DNA from: Deltaproteobacteria bacterium UBA1386
Lineage (GTDB): Bacteria; Desulfobacterota; Syntrophorhabdia; Syntrophorhabdales; Syntrophorhabdaceae
Assembly (NCBI GenBank): GCA_002305765.1
Contig: DBQU01000057.1
Span: 1 to 24,472, forward strand
DNA: 24,472 bases
Direction of reading: 5' to 3'
Below are positions 14,283 to 22,500 of this stretch, in pieces. The translations under genes and the position numbers were made by a program. Every line of letters starts with the position of its first letter. Within the stretch, counting starts at the first letter, position 1. The notes under the pieces were generated by a model. That model had not been told where the DNA came from, did no database searches, and saw only the letters and a program-made list of their open reading frames with translations.

Positions 14283-15743
14283 TCACCGGTTGTATATTCC
14301 CCGGATCTTTTCCTTCGTCTCGCTCACCTGTGCCGGTGAAAGCTTGAGTCCCGCGGGCGTGTGTTCCGGTTCCGCGCCAATGCTGTAAATTCGTTCGGGG
14401 AGACCCGCCTGTTCCTTCATGCCCGGAGGCACTTCGGGGACCACCCCTATCGCTTTGCGGACGTCGTCGGGGAACTTTCCGGGATCGGCCGTCTCGTAAA
14501 CCACGGCCGTCCGTCCATGTTTTCCGCCGAGAAACTCTTCGAGTGCGGCCCAGCCCACGGCACCATGGGGGTCGAGGATAATCCCGTAACGCTCATAGAC
14601 ATCCTTCATCGTCTCGAAATGACGGGGATTGCTTATCCCCAGGGAAACGATGTCCCTCCGCATGGCTTGCATGTCGGGCATGCGGTCGATGATGCCGGGT
14701 CTCGTCACGTTTCCCGTCGACGGGTCCCGCTCGTCGAACATGTGGCCGCCATAGAAATCGATGAGGCGTGCCAGGTTGCTCGGATGGGAGACGATCATGG
14801 CCGATGACGGGGATTTGATGGAAGGCCGCACGGCATAGCTCCCCGAGGCGAGAAAATCGGGGAACTCGGTATTCTCGTTGACACCGCAGATGATCTTCTC
14901 GACGGGAAGCCCCATCTGTCTCGCCAGGACGGTCCCCATCATGTTGCCGAAATTGCCGGAGGGGATGCTGGCGATGAAGGGCTCCGAAGAGGTCTCCATC
15001 TGCGAATAGGCGTAAAACGGGTAGACTGCCTGGGGAAGGAGCCTGCCCACACTGATCGAATTTGCCGAGGTGAAACGCTTCCCGTCGCCGAAGAGTTCGA
15101 AGGCGTAGGACGTGTCGCCGAGGATGTTCTTGGCGAGTGCCTGGCAGACATCGAAATCGCCGTTCACTTCAAAGGCGTGGACGTTGCCGCGAAGGGTGGT
15201 CATCTGGCGCCGCTGGCCCTCGCTGATGGATCCCCTGGGATAGAAGACGATGTTGTCGATGTTCTTGAGGCCAAGGAGGGCGTCCGCCACGGCCCCCCCG
15301 GTATCTCCGCTCGTGGCCACGATGACGACCCTTCTCAATCCCCTCTCGCCGAGGAAGTGATCGAGCATCCTGCCAAAGAACCGGGCGGCGTAATCCTTGA
15401 AGGAGTAGGTCGGTCCCCGGGTGAGCCACATTATGCGCGTCTGTCCCGTGACCTTCTGCACCAGTGTGGGGATCTTCCGGGCATCGTAGGCGTCGTCGAG
15501 GAGCGATCTCAACCGTGCCGGGGGCACCTCCCGCCCGAGGAAAGGTTCGAGCACCTCGTAGGCTATCCCGGCGTAGGTCATGCCCTTCATGGCCTCTATG
15601 CGTTCCCGGGACAGGACGGGGATGTCCTTCCGGGCCATCATGTAAAGCCCATAGTTCGATGCCATCCCGGTGAGCAGCGCGGTCTCAAAAGTGACGCGTT
15701 CCGCCGGGTTATTGGTGCTGTAATAATACGCGGTCTCGCCCAT
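14283..15743 (-). CDS. thrC: Threonine synthase
   Basis: A PLP enzyme that converts O-phosphohomoserine to threonine, the last step of threonine synthesis. The full length (486 aa) fits the longer bacterial type with an N-terminal helical domain. Visible motifs are the PLP lysine in GPTYSFKDYAARF, the phosphate-binding VATSGDTGGAVADA, PSGNFGNMMG for cofactor contact, and the C-terminal ILDPHGAVGWAAL segment. Cytoplasmic. The ATG at 15743 has only a weak ribosome binding site. The divergent gene at 15804 shares its 60-base upstream region. The rhodanese gene follows 25 bases downstream, probably in the same transcript; a functional link between the two is not evident. Confidence 0.95.
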   Translation of the reverse strand: MGETAYYYSTNNPAERVTFETALLTGMASNYGLYMMARKDIPVLSRERIEAMKGMTYAGIAYEVLEPFLGREVPPARLRSLLDDAYDARKIPTLVQKVTGQTRIMWLTRGPTYSFKDYAARFFGRMLDHFLGERGLRRVVIVATSGDTGGAVADALLGLKNIDNIVFYPRGSISEGQRRQMTTLRGNVHAFEVNGDFDVCQALAKNILGDTSYAFELFGDGKRFTSANSISVGRLLPQAVYPFYAYSQMETSSEPFIASIPSGNFGNMMGTVLARQMGLPVEKIICGVNENTEFPDFLASGSYAVRPSIKSPSSAMIVSHPSNLARLIDFYGGHMFDERDPSTGNVTRPGIIDRMPDMQAMRRDIVSLGISNPRHFETMKDVYERYGIILDPHGAVGWAALEEFLGGKHGRTAVVYETADPGKFPDDVRKAIGVVPEVPPGMKEQAGLPERIYSIGAEPEHTPAGLKLSPAQVSETKEKIRGIYNR

Positions 15744-15766
15744 GGCAGGTTAAGCATACAAAAAGT

Positions 15767-15794
15767 TTGCTTTTTTTTCAACTTCCTTTATAAT
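15767..15794 (+). promoter_or_regulatory. Candidate promoter with almost no leader
   Basis: TTGCTT (15767-15772), a 16-base spacer and a perfect TATAAT (15789-15794) precede the ATG at 15804. Transcription would start near 15801, leaving little or no leader. Confidence 0.45.
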
Positions 15795-15803
15795 TGTCCT
15801 AGA

Positions 15804-16394
15804 ATGGTCTCGAAAAGACCCCATGTGTTCCCCGGAGTGATCTTTCTCGTTCTCTTTTTGTTCCTGAGCGGGGCCGTGGTCAACGCGGACCCCTTGCCTG
15901 CGGCAGACCCCGGGGTGAAGGGAAAGGCAGTCGGTGCCGCAGACGATCTTCCTAAAGTGTCAGCAGTAAAGAACCCTCATGGTTTCCTTCAGTTCGACGG
16001 GACGGGCTACCGGGTTGTGACGAAGGAGGTCAAGCCGGAAAAGACAGGCCATATCAGGCTTAAGCCCGTCACGCAGCCGGGGGGGAGCGGAAAGGGCTCC
16101 ACGATCTACACCCTCGAAGTGCTGGATGACAGGACGAAGGAAGAGAGCAAGCAGGAGAGTCCCGCTCCAAGCGATGGAGCCCGCCTTGCCGTTGAAAGGG
16201 TGGAGGACCTCGATAAAAAAGGCGTAGCTCCCGAACCAAGAAAGGAGCACAAGGCCGACGTAGGTCTCGGGGTCAAGGTCTCCGAGTCGAGCGAAGTGAT
16301 GGTCGGCCGCGCTCTTGTCCTTGAGCGAAAGGACGACAAGGGTCTGGAATCCCGCGACGACGGCTGGCGGTTTCGCTTCAAGACGAATTTCTAG
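15804..16394 (+). CDS. Exported protein of unknown function (196 aa)
   Basis: The open frame extends far upstream into the antisense of thrC, but a signal peptide begins at the ATG at 15804 (MVSKRP, then VFPGVIFLVLFLFLSGAVV, cleavage near VNADP), so I start there. The mature part is hydrophilic, rich in Lys, Glu, Asp and Pro. It has a small possible domain in the middle (LQFDGTGYRVVTKEV, GSTIYTLEVLDD) and a C-terminal stretch that ends in alternating residues and a terminal Phe (DDGWRFRFKTNF). That ending could suit an outer-membrane-associated protein, but there is too little for a beta barrel. No family recognised. Its TAG overlaps the stop of the convergent MATE gene within a shared CTAG. 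Confidence 0.6.
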   Translation: MVSKRPHVFPGVIFLVLFLFLSGAVVNADPLPAADPGVKGKAVGAADDLPKVSAVKNPHGFLQFDGTGYRVVTKEVKPEKTGHIRLKPVTQPGGSGKGSTIYTLEVLDDRTKEESKQESPAPSDGARLAVERVEDLDKKGVAPEPRKEHKADVGLGVKVSESSEVMVGRALVLERKDDKGLESRDDGWRFRFKTNF

Positions 16395-17739
16395 GATTGA
16401 GCCGGAAGACCCGGCAGCCACTTTTTTCCCATATATCTTCTGAATATCAGCGCGGCGGCGAGGGCCTGCGACAGGTTCATGGTCCACCACACGGCGTGCG
16501 CCTCGAATCCCAGGACGACGACGAACAGATAACAGAGGGGGATTCTGACCAGCCACGTGCAGGCGGCCATTATGAACATCATGCTCCTCGTGTCTCCCGC
16601 TCCGCTCAAGGCCCCCGCGAGTATGACCCACAGTGCCATGAAAGGCTCGCCGAGCATGTTGATATAGAGATACGTCATCGTCTCTCCCATGACGATGGTG
16701 TTGTCCGACAGCATGGATGCGAGTCCCGGAGCGGCGAACACCACCCCGAGGGCGAGGAGGACGACGAGGCCGACGCCCATCAGGGCGGTGACGAGGCCGG
16801 CTCGAAAGGCTGTGGCGGGTTTCTCTCTCCCAGGAGGTTGCCCGTGATGACCGCGTTCGCCATGTGAAATGCTATCGCGGGGAGGAAGGCAGCCGATTCG
16901 ATCCTGAGCCCCGCCGAGAATGCCGCAAGGATCTCTATGCTGCGTCGAGGGAGGGAACTCAGTATCAGGTAAAGGACCATGGAATGTAGCTGCCAGAGCG
17001 CCTGGCTGAGGCCAAAGGGCCAGGCGATCCCTGCCACCTCCCTGATACGTCCCGCCGCGAACGCCATCGCTGACGATGGCACGAAGGAACGCAGATGACG
17101 CAGGTTCATGATGCATCCCGCGAAGGTGCTCAAGACCGTGGCCAGCGCAATCCCGGTGTAACCGAGGGGCGTGCCGAAGACGAGGAAAAAATTGAGGCAT
17201 ATGTTGGAGACGCAGACTGTCGCCATCGTTGTCAGGGAAAGGCGCACACTCTTGCAGGAGCGCAGCACGCCGTTCGTATTGATGAGGATATAGTGGAAGA
17301 CAAGGCCCGCCGCGTATATCTGTCCCAGCGGTGCCGAGAGGGGTTTGAGGCGGGGCGGGATGTTCACGATGGAGATGACTCCGGGTGTGAGGACGATACC
17401 CAGCACGCCGAAGACAAGGCCCGCCGCGGCAGTCACGATGAGGATGGAAAAGATGGCACGACCGAGGTCTCCCCTGTCACCTGAGCTGAAGAGCCGGGAG
17501 AGGACCGATACCGTTCCCGTCGTCAGGGCGTTGGCGATGATAATAAAGACGAAGTAGAGCTGGATGACGAAGCCGTATGTCGCCTGTATCTCTTTGCCGA
17601 CCTTGCCGGCGACATAGATGTCCGTGATCCCGATGAGGAATTCGAAAACCATGATGAGCGTCATGGGGGCGCTCACCGACCAGCTTTCGGAGAGGAGGTC
17701 GCGGATTTCTTTATCTTGGAAGATCTTTGTCAGGTTCAT
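16391..17739 (-). pseudogene. MATE family efflux transporter with an internal frameshift
   Basis: Two overlapping frames together give a complete MATE multidrug/sodium antiporter of about 449 residues. The N-terminal frame covers roughly the first eight helices (from LSESWSVSAPMTLIMVFEFL to AFHMANAVITGNLLGE). The C-terminal frame resumes at KPATAFRAGLVTALMGVGL and ends at MGKKWLPGLPAQS. The switch lies at about 16819-16830, in a GA-rich run (GAGAGAGAAACC on the minus strand). One missing A, or two extra bases, would explain it. It could be an inactivating mutation, a phase-variable tract or an assembly error; the rest of the sequence is well conserved. It follows rlmB by 66 bases and probably ends the pyrF-rlmB transcript. 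Confidence 0.8.
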
Positions 17740-17805
17740 GCTCGATCCGGGTGGATTCCAGTTCCAGAGGAGAACGCCGTCGCCGCGAGACCGGGAGAGG
17801 ATCCG

Positions 17806-18525
17806 TCAGAGCCTTTGCTTTCTGACCTCGTAACAGGCAAGGGCAAAGGACGTGGCAACATTGAGGGACGGGAACGAAGGGTTTGTCGGGATCCTCACGA
17901 GGGCGTCACAGGTTTCCTTGGTCAGTCTGCGCAAGCCCTCTTCGCCGCCGAAAACAAGACATACAGATCCCGTGAGATCTACCTCCCACAGTGCCGTGGC
18001 GCCCCGTTCGTCAAGACCGTAGCAGAAGACCCCCCTTTTCTTCAGGGCATCGAGATACCGCGAAAGGTTGGTGACCCTCACGGCCTCTATCAATTCGGTG
18101 GCCCCCCGGGATATGTTGGCCACCGTCTCGTTCATGACGCAGGAACGGTCTTTGGGAAGGATAAGGGCGTCGACCCCCATGCAGGCGGAGCTTCGCGCGA
18201 TATTCCCCAGGTTCTGGGGGTCCTGCACGCCGTCAAGCGCGCCCAGGAACACGGGACCCATTGAACCGAGACGATCGAGAAAGGTATCCTGCCCGGTATA
18301 ATCGAAGTCCTCGCGTTCGAGACACACGTGCGACCTCGGGGAGCCGCACTTCTTCGCGAAGGCCTCGGAGGGCAGGACACGGTACGATACCCCCTGCCTT
18401 TTCGCCTCCTCGATCAATTCCTCCGAGAGTTTCTCGTGACCTTGCCGTATGAGAAGCCTGCGGACCTTGCCCGGATGGTTCTTCAAGGCCTCCCTGATAC
18501 TGTTCCTGTTAAACAGAAAGGGCAT
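17806..18525 (-). CDS. rlmB: 23S rRNA 2'-O-ribose methyltransferase, RlmB/TrmH family
   Basis: A SPOUT-class methyltransferase (239 aa). The N-terminal substrate-binding domain opens with FNRNSIREALKNHPGKVRRL. The three catalytic SPOUT motifs are present: DPQNLGNIARSSACMGVDA (motif 1), VCLVFGGEEGLRRLT (motif 2) and IPTNPSFPSLNVATSFALAC (motif 3), which form the knotted SAM site. RlmB methylates G2251 of 23S rRNA in E. coli; related TrmH enzymes modify tRNA, so the exact target is inferred from length and the N-terminal domain. The start overlaps the 3' end of pyrF by 17 bases, which indicates co-translation. Confidence 0.85.
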   Translation of the reverse strand: MPFLFNRNSIREALKNHPGKVRRLLIRQGHEKLSEELIEEAKRQGVSYRVLPSEAFAKKCGSPRSHVCLEREDFDYTGQDTFLDRLGSMGPVFLGALDGVQDPQNLGNIARSSACMGVDALILPKDRSCVMNETVANISRGATELIEAVRVTNLSRYLDALKKRGVFCYGLDERGATALWEVDLTGSVCLVFGGEEGLRRLTKETCDALVRIPTNPSFPSLNVATSFALACYEVRKQRL

Positions 18526-19231
18526 CGCGTATATCCCCGGTGATCTTTCTCAGGAGGGCCTTCGGGTCCGCCGCGTCCCTGACCGCCCTGCCAAGGACGA
18601 TGTGCGAGGCCCCCCTCCTTATCGCCTCCTGCGGTGTGATCGTCCGTTTCTGGTCGTCCTTCCTGTCTTCGACCCTCACCCCGGGTGTGATGATGAGGAA
18701 GTCCCTGCCGCAGGTCTCCCTGATCATCTCGATCTCGCTTCCCCCCGCTACGACGCCGTCGAGCCCGGCCTCCTTCGCGAGAAGCGCCAGCCTTTTTGTC
18801 AGTTCGATGACGGGCATGTCGAAGCCGACCCTTTTCAGTTCCGCGTCATCGAGACTCGTGAGGACCGTTACCCCTATGATCCTGGGACGCGCGAGGCCGG
18901 GGTTCTTGCCCGCCTCGACGAGGGCCCGCTTGGCCTCGCTCATCATGGCGAATCCCCCCGAGGCATGGACGTTCAGGATGTCGACCCCGAGCTTCGCCGC
19001 CTCGACGGAAGCCTTGGCCACGGTATTGGGGATGTCGTGATACTTGAGGTCAAGGAAGACCTTCGAGTTCTTCAGCTTTATGTAGTCGACTATCTTCGGT
19101 CCACATTGCGTAAAGAGCTGCTTGCCCACCTTGAACATGCCCACGTGGTCCTTGAACTCCATGACAAGCTGCTGCGCTTCCTCGAAACGGTCTACATCGA
19201 GAGCAAAGATCATTTTTTCCCTGGGGTCCAT
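18509..19231 (-). CDS. pyrF: Orotidine 5'-phosphate decarboxylase
   Basis: It catalyses the last step of UMP synthesis. The catalytic motif DLKYHDIPNTV carries the Asp-Lys-Asp set, the barrel opens with IFALDVD, and the phosphate-binding end of the barrel has ITPGVRVEDRKDDQKR and GASHIVLGRAV. I start at the ATG at 19231 (MDPREKMIFALDV) because GGAGAG lies 4-8 bases before it. An in-frame ATG at 19246 adds MMESA with a poorer ribosome site. About 240 residues, normal for the bacterial type. First gene of a minus-strand operon with rlmB and the MATE gene. Confidence 0.95.
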   Translation of the reverse strand: MDPREKMIFALDVDRFEEAQQLVMEFKDHVGMFKVGKQLFTQCGPKIVDYIKLKNSKVFLDLKYHDIPNTVAKASVEAAKLGVDILNVHASGGFAMMSEAKRALVEAGKNPGLARPRIIGVTVLTSLDDAELKRVGFDMPVIELTKRLALLAKEAGLDGVVAGGSEIEMIRETCGRDFLIITPGVRVEDRKDDQKRTITPQEAIRRGASHIVLGRAVRDAADPKALLRKITGDIRDALSV

Positions 19232-19271
19232 CGCACTCTCCATCATTATTGTGACTTCTCGCGGTTAACGA

Positions 19272-19301
19272 TTGACAAAGCATTTCACGGCAATTAAGAA
19301 T
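19272..19301 (+). promoter_or_regulatory. Candidate promoter of the EamA transporter gene
   Basis: A consensus TTGACA (19272-19277) is followed 17-18 bases later by TAAGAAT (19295-19301). If used, transcription begins very near the GTG at 19308. The same TTG could instead be read as a start codon, but the consensus -35 makes that less likely. Confidence 0.4.
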
Positions 19302-19307
19302 AACTGC

Positions 19308-20177
19308 GTGGAACGTGAACGCCTGTCAGATATCCTGCTCCTCAGTGTCTCTGTTATCTGGGGTGTGAATCTCGTGGCCGTCAAGTATCTTCTGGGCGAC
19401 CTGTCCCCGGTGAACCTCATACTGGTGCGGTTCATCACGGGGAGCCTTCTTCTATTTCTTTTACTCTTTTTTCTCGAAGATGTAAAGGTGCCTCCCCGGG
19501 ACATGTGGAGGCTCACACTGCTCGGGGCGGTGGGTGTCGCTGTCTACCAGTTCGTTTTCACCTTTGCCCTGAAATACACCTCCGCCGTCAACGTGGGGAT
19601 CCTCATAAACATGTCCCCCATCTACGGGGGTTTCCTGAGCAGTCTTTTCGGCTATGAGAAGTTCATGAAGAAAAGGGTCTTTGCGATCATCACCGGATTT
19701 GCCGGTGTCTACATTCTCATGACGAAGGGGGACCCGGGTTTCTTCATGCGGGGCGATGTTGCCGGGAACGTTCTCGCGCTTTTCGCGAGCTTCCTCTGGG
19801 CCCTTTACACCATACTGTCGAAGCCGCTTCTCGAAAGGCACTCCCCGTTGAAGGTGACGGCGTGGAGCATGACGGCCGGCTCCGTTATCCTCGCGTTCTT
19901 CGTGCCGTCCTTCTTCGACGCGGGCGAACTCGGGCGTCTTTCCATGACGGGTTGGCTTATCATCGTTTTCTCCATCGTTCTCTCGACCGTTGTCGCCTTT
20001 TTCCTCTGGTACCGGGGGGTCGCACGGATAGGCGTCTCCCGCACCATGATCTACCAATATTGCGTTCCCGTCTTTACGGCGCTCACGGCCTACTTCGTTC
20101 TCGACGAGACCCTCCATTTCTCCCAGCTTATCGGGGGAATGATCATTTTTGTGAGCGTCTATCTGGCGAGAAGATAA
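19308..20177 (+). CDS. EamA/DMT superfamily transporter
   Basis: An inner-membrane protein with ten predicted helices arranged as two EamA repeats. The first repeat begins LSDILLLSVSVIWGVNLVAV, with the family's RFITGSLLLFLLLFFLEDV and FTFALKYTSAVNVGILIN segments. The second begins GDVAGNVLALFASFLWALYT and ends QLIGGMIIFVSVYLARR. Such carriers usually export amino acids or other metabolites; the substrate cannot be read from the sequence. The start is uncertain: I prefer GTG 19308 because it opens directly on the conserved N-terminus, while TTG 19272 would add 12 residues and uses bases of a consensus -35 box. It is divergent from pyrF and transcribed alone. Confidence 0.87.
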   Translation: MERERLSDILLLSVSVIWGVNLVAVKYLLGDLSPVNLILVRFITGSLLLFLLLFFLEDVKVPPRDMWRLTLLGAVGVAVYQFVFTFALKYTSAVNVGILINMSPIYGGFLSSLFGYEKFMKKRVFAIITGFAGVYILMTKGDPGFFMRGDVAGNVLALFASFLWALYTILSKPLLERHSPLKVTAWSMTAGSVILAFFVPSFFDAGELGRLSMTGWLIIVFSIVLSTVVAFFLWYRGVARIGVSRTMIYQYCVPVFTALTAYFVLDETLHFSQLIGGMIIFVSVYLARR

Positions 20178-20261
20178 GGAAGGGACAATAACCCACACCT
20201 GTGCACAGGAAGCCTGCGGCAACGGACATGCTGACCCTGCGGAGCAATCCCGGGAAACAAG

Positions 20262-20308
20262 AATGACCAATGATCAAATTCCAATGACCAATGAAAAAGA
20301 TAATGACC
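20262..20308. repeat. Heptamer repeat element (locus C)
   Basis: Successive 7-base units AATGACC, AATGATC, AAATTCC, AATGACC and AATGAAA (20262-20296) match the left arm of the repeat at 11467-11501 unit for unit. A further AATGACC follows at 20302-20308. It lies between the convergent 3' ends of the EamA and adenosyltransferase genes. Confidence 0.75.
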
Positions 20309-20319
20309 AATTTACCAAT

Positions 20320-20847
20320 TCAATAGTCTATCCCCAGAACGGCTCCTTTGCCGCTCCGGTAAGCGTGGCGGACCTCTTTCATGTCGGTGATCGTGTCGGC
20401 GATGTCAATGAGATCGGGGGGCATGTTTCGGCCGGTGAGGACCACGTGGAGGCCGGCCCTTCTGCTGCTCAGCGATCGAACGATCTGCCCCGCGGGGATG
20501 AGGCCGTGGTTGACGGCATGGGATATCTCGTCGAGGACAACGATGTCGGCGCTGCCGGAGGAGAGTTCCTCTTCGACGGCCCGCCAACCCTTTTCGGCGG
20601 CCTTGCGATGGGGTGCCGGATCGTCACCTTCCCTCAAGAACCCGGCGCCGAAGGCGTGGACCTCGATAAGGGGGATGGTGTCCTTGTCGAGCATCTGCTC
20701 TCCCGATCTCTCCCGGCCTTTCATGAACTGGAAGATGGCCGTCCTTTGCCTCCGGCCGAGCGCGCGAAGTGCTATGCCGAGTGCCGCCGTGGTCTTCCCC
20801 TTCCCATCGCCGGTAAAGACGATAATAAGTCCTTCTTTGTCGGCCAT
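20320..20847 (-). CDS. cobO: Cob(I)yrinic acid a,c-diamide adenosyltransferase (CobO/BtuR type)
   Basis: It transfers the adenosyl group of ATP to reduced corrinoids to make the coenzyme B12 form. The P-loop is clear (LIIVFTGDGKGKTTAALGIA). The family's RTAIFQFMKGRERSGEQ, the acidic VVLDEISHAVNHGL segment and HVVLTGRNMPPDLIDIADT follow. The product has 175 residues. I start at MADKEG (ATG 20847); the frame is open upstream, but that extension is a translation of the 9-mer repeat and has no homology. A second possible ATG is five codons earlier. No other B12 gene is in the window, so it may serve corrinoid salvage. Minus-strand gene after rtcB. Confidence 0.92.
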   Translation of the reverse strand: MADKEGLIIVFTGDGKGKTTAALGIALRALGRRQRTAIFQFMKGRERSGEQMLDKDTIPLIEVHAFGAGFLREGDDPAPHRKAAEKGWRAVEEELSSGSADIVVLDEISHAVNHGLIPAGQIVRSLSSRRAGLHVVLTGRNMPPDLIDIADTITDMKEVRHAYRSGKGAVLGIDY

Positions 20848-20870
20848 ACCAGTTAATACCATTATTATAA

Positions 20871-21027
20871 GGACCGTTGCAACCGCTTGAGCCGCTCGAA
20901 CAGTTTGAACGCAAAAAACAAACAAGAAACGTCGTGCTTATGGAAGGGCATACAATCCTCCCCACGAAAGGCGAACTCCTGACCGTTCCAACGGTTCTAA
21001 CGATTCTAACGGCTCTAACGGTCTTCG
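20871..21027. repeat. Inverted nonamer arrays between rtcB and cobO (locus E)
   Basis: The right arm has four 9-base units GTTCCAACG, GTTCTAACG, ATTCTAACG and GCTCTAACG (20985-21020), then GTC. The left arm, read on the minus strand (20910-20871), has GTTCAAACT, GTTCGAGCG, GCTCAAGCG and GTTGCAACG, then GTC. The consensus is GTTCNAACG. The arms face each other across about 75 bases. Confidence 0.8.
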
Positions 21028-22479
21028 TCACCCCTTTATGGATCCGAGAGGTACGATCTTTGCCACGAGCCGGGAGATCCCGGCCCTGTGGACTACCTGA
21101 ACCACTTTCGATACGTCCTTGTAGGCCTCGGGCATCTCCTCCGCGAGTGTTGCCTTGCTGGCTGCCCTCACGCAGACACCGCGCTCTTCCATTTCCCTGA
21201 TGATCGATCGCCCCCTGGCGGATCTCAGGGCCGCGCTCCTGCTCATGATCCTGCCCGCGCCGTGACAGGTGCTTCCAAAGGTCTCGTCCATGGCCCGCTC
21301 AGTTCCCGCCAGCACATAGGAGGCCCTGCCCATGTCGCCGGGAACGAGAACAGGTTGCCCCACCTCCCGGTACCTGTCGGGGACGAGGCGGTGGTGAGGG
21401 GGGAAGGCCCTCGTGGCACCTTTGCGGTGCACACAGAGCGGTACGTCTGTGCCCTCCACCCGGTGCGTTTCCTTCTTGGCGATGTTGTGGCACACGTCGT
21501 AGACGAGTGTGAGGCCAAGCGAAGAGGCACTCGCGGCGAATACCTCTTCGAACGTCTCGCGGACCCAGTGGGTAATGAGCTGCCGGTTCGCGAAGGCGTA
21601 GTTCGCGGCTGCGGCCATGGCCGAAAAGTAGCGGCGACCCTCCGGGGAGGTGAGCGGGGCGCAGCACAGCTGCCTGTCGACGAGGTCTATGCCGTATTTC
21701 GCGGTGGCGGACAGCATCTGCCGTATGGATTCATCGCAGACCTGGTAACCGAGACCTCGCGACCCGGTGTGGACCATGATGGTGACCTGGTCATGGGTAA
21801 GGCCGAAGGCCCGGGCCGCCTCTTCATCGAATATCTCCGCGACATAGCCCACTTCCACGAAATGGTTCCCGCTGCCGACAGTGCCGAGCTGGTCTTTTCC
21901 CCGTTCGTAGGCCCTGTCGGAAACAGCGTCCGGATCGGCGTCATCGAGGCAGCCCTGGTCCTCGATGTGATCGATATCCGACTGTGTGCCGAAACCGTTC
22001 GTTATCGCCCATCGTGCTCCCTTTTCGAGAACACCCCTGAGTTCACCGTGAGACAGCTTCAGGTCCTTGCGGCGGGAGCCGAGACCGCTCGGGACATTCC
22101 GAAAGAGGCCTTCCACGATGTCCGGCAGCCTGTGCCTCACATCCTTCGCGCTCAGCACGGAGCGCACGAGGCGGACCCCTCAGTTGATGTCGTAGCCGAC
22201 ACCGCCGGGAGAAATGACCCCCTCATCGACATCGAAAGCCGCCACCCCGCCTATGGGAAAGCCGTAGCCCCAATGGATGTCGGGCACGGCAAGAGAGGCC
22301 CTGACGATCCCGGGAAGGGTGGCCACGTTCCGAACCTGCTCGACGCTTTCATTGGTACCGAGATATCCGAGCAATTCCTCATCGATATAGACGATGCCGT
22401 CAACCCGCATAGCGCCGGTTCTCCTGACGATATAACGGTTCTCATCGAGCTTCTCGAGCTTCACTTTTTCTTCGCTCAT
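21028..22479 (-). CDS. rtcB: RNA-splicing ligase RtcB with predicted selenocysteine
   Basis: A GTP- and Mn-dependent 3'-5' RNA ligase (tRNA splicing or RNA repair). The frame from ATG 22479 meets UGA at 22182-22180 exactly where RtcB has its metal-binding Cys (GGVGYDIN-U-GVRLV), then continues without a break to SRLVAKIVPLGSIKG. Read through, the protein has 483 residues. Metal and catalytic residues are Asp97, Sec100, His206 (GSGNHFVEV), His237 (MVHTGSRG), His331 (DVCHNIAKKE) and the guanylylated His406 (STCHGAGRIMSR). Their spacing matches the archaeal enzyme within one residue. A SECIS-like hairpin lies 20 nt after the UGA. A conventional reading splits it into two inactive pieces. Archease, its activation partner, is encoded just upstream. 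Confidence 0.88.
22148..22182 (-). promoter_or_regulatory. Candidate bacterial SECIS with UGA codon (rtcB)
   Basis: After the UGA (22182-22180) come 14 bases and then GCGCTC (22165-22160), loop CGTGCT (22159-22154) and GAGCGC (22153-22148). This is a perfect 6-bp stem with G-U in its 6-base loop. The loop begins 20 nt after the UGA, the same distance as in the rhodanese gene. Confidence 0.7.
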
Positions 22480-22500
22480 ACCCCACCCCCCGAGAAGAAG

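Noticed and set aside
20198..20209. CCTGTGCACAGG perfect palindrome downstream of the EamA gene
   Set aside because: An isolated 12-base palindrome with no T-run and no second copy; possibly chance.
20871..21027. CRISPR array or phage attachment repeats from the tandem units
   Set aside because: Units are only 7-9 bases, contiguous with no spacers, and occur in opposed arms. No cas or integrase gene is nearby.
22167..22180. Reading rtcB as two separate genes, with the second starting at GTG 22167
   Set aside because: The second piece has no ribosome binding site, starts in the middle of a conserved motif, and lacks the metal-binding residues of the first half. One gene with Sec explains everything.
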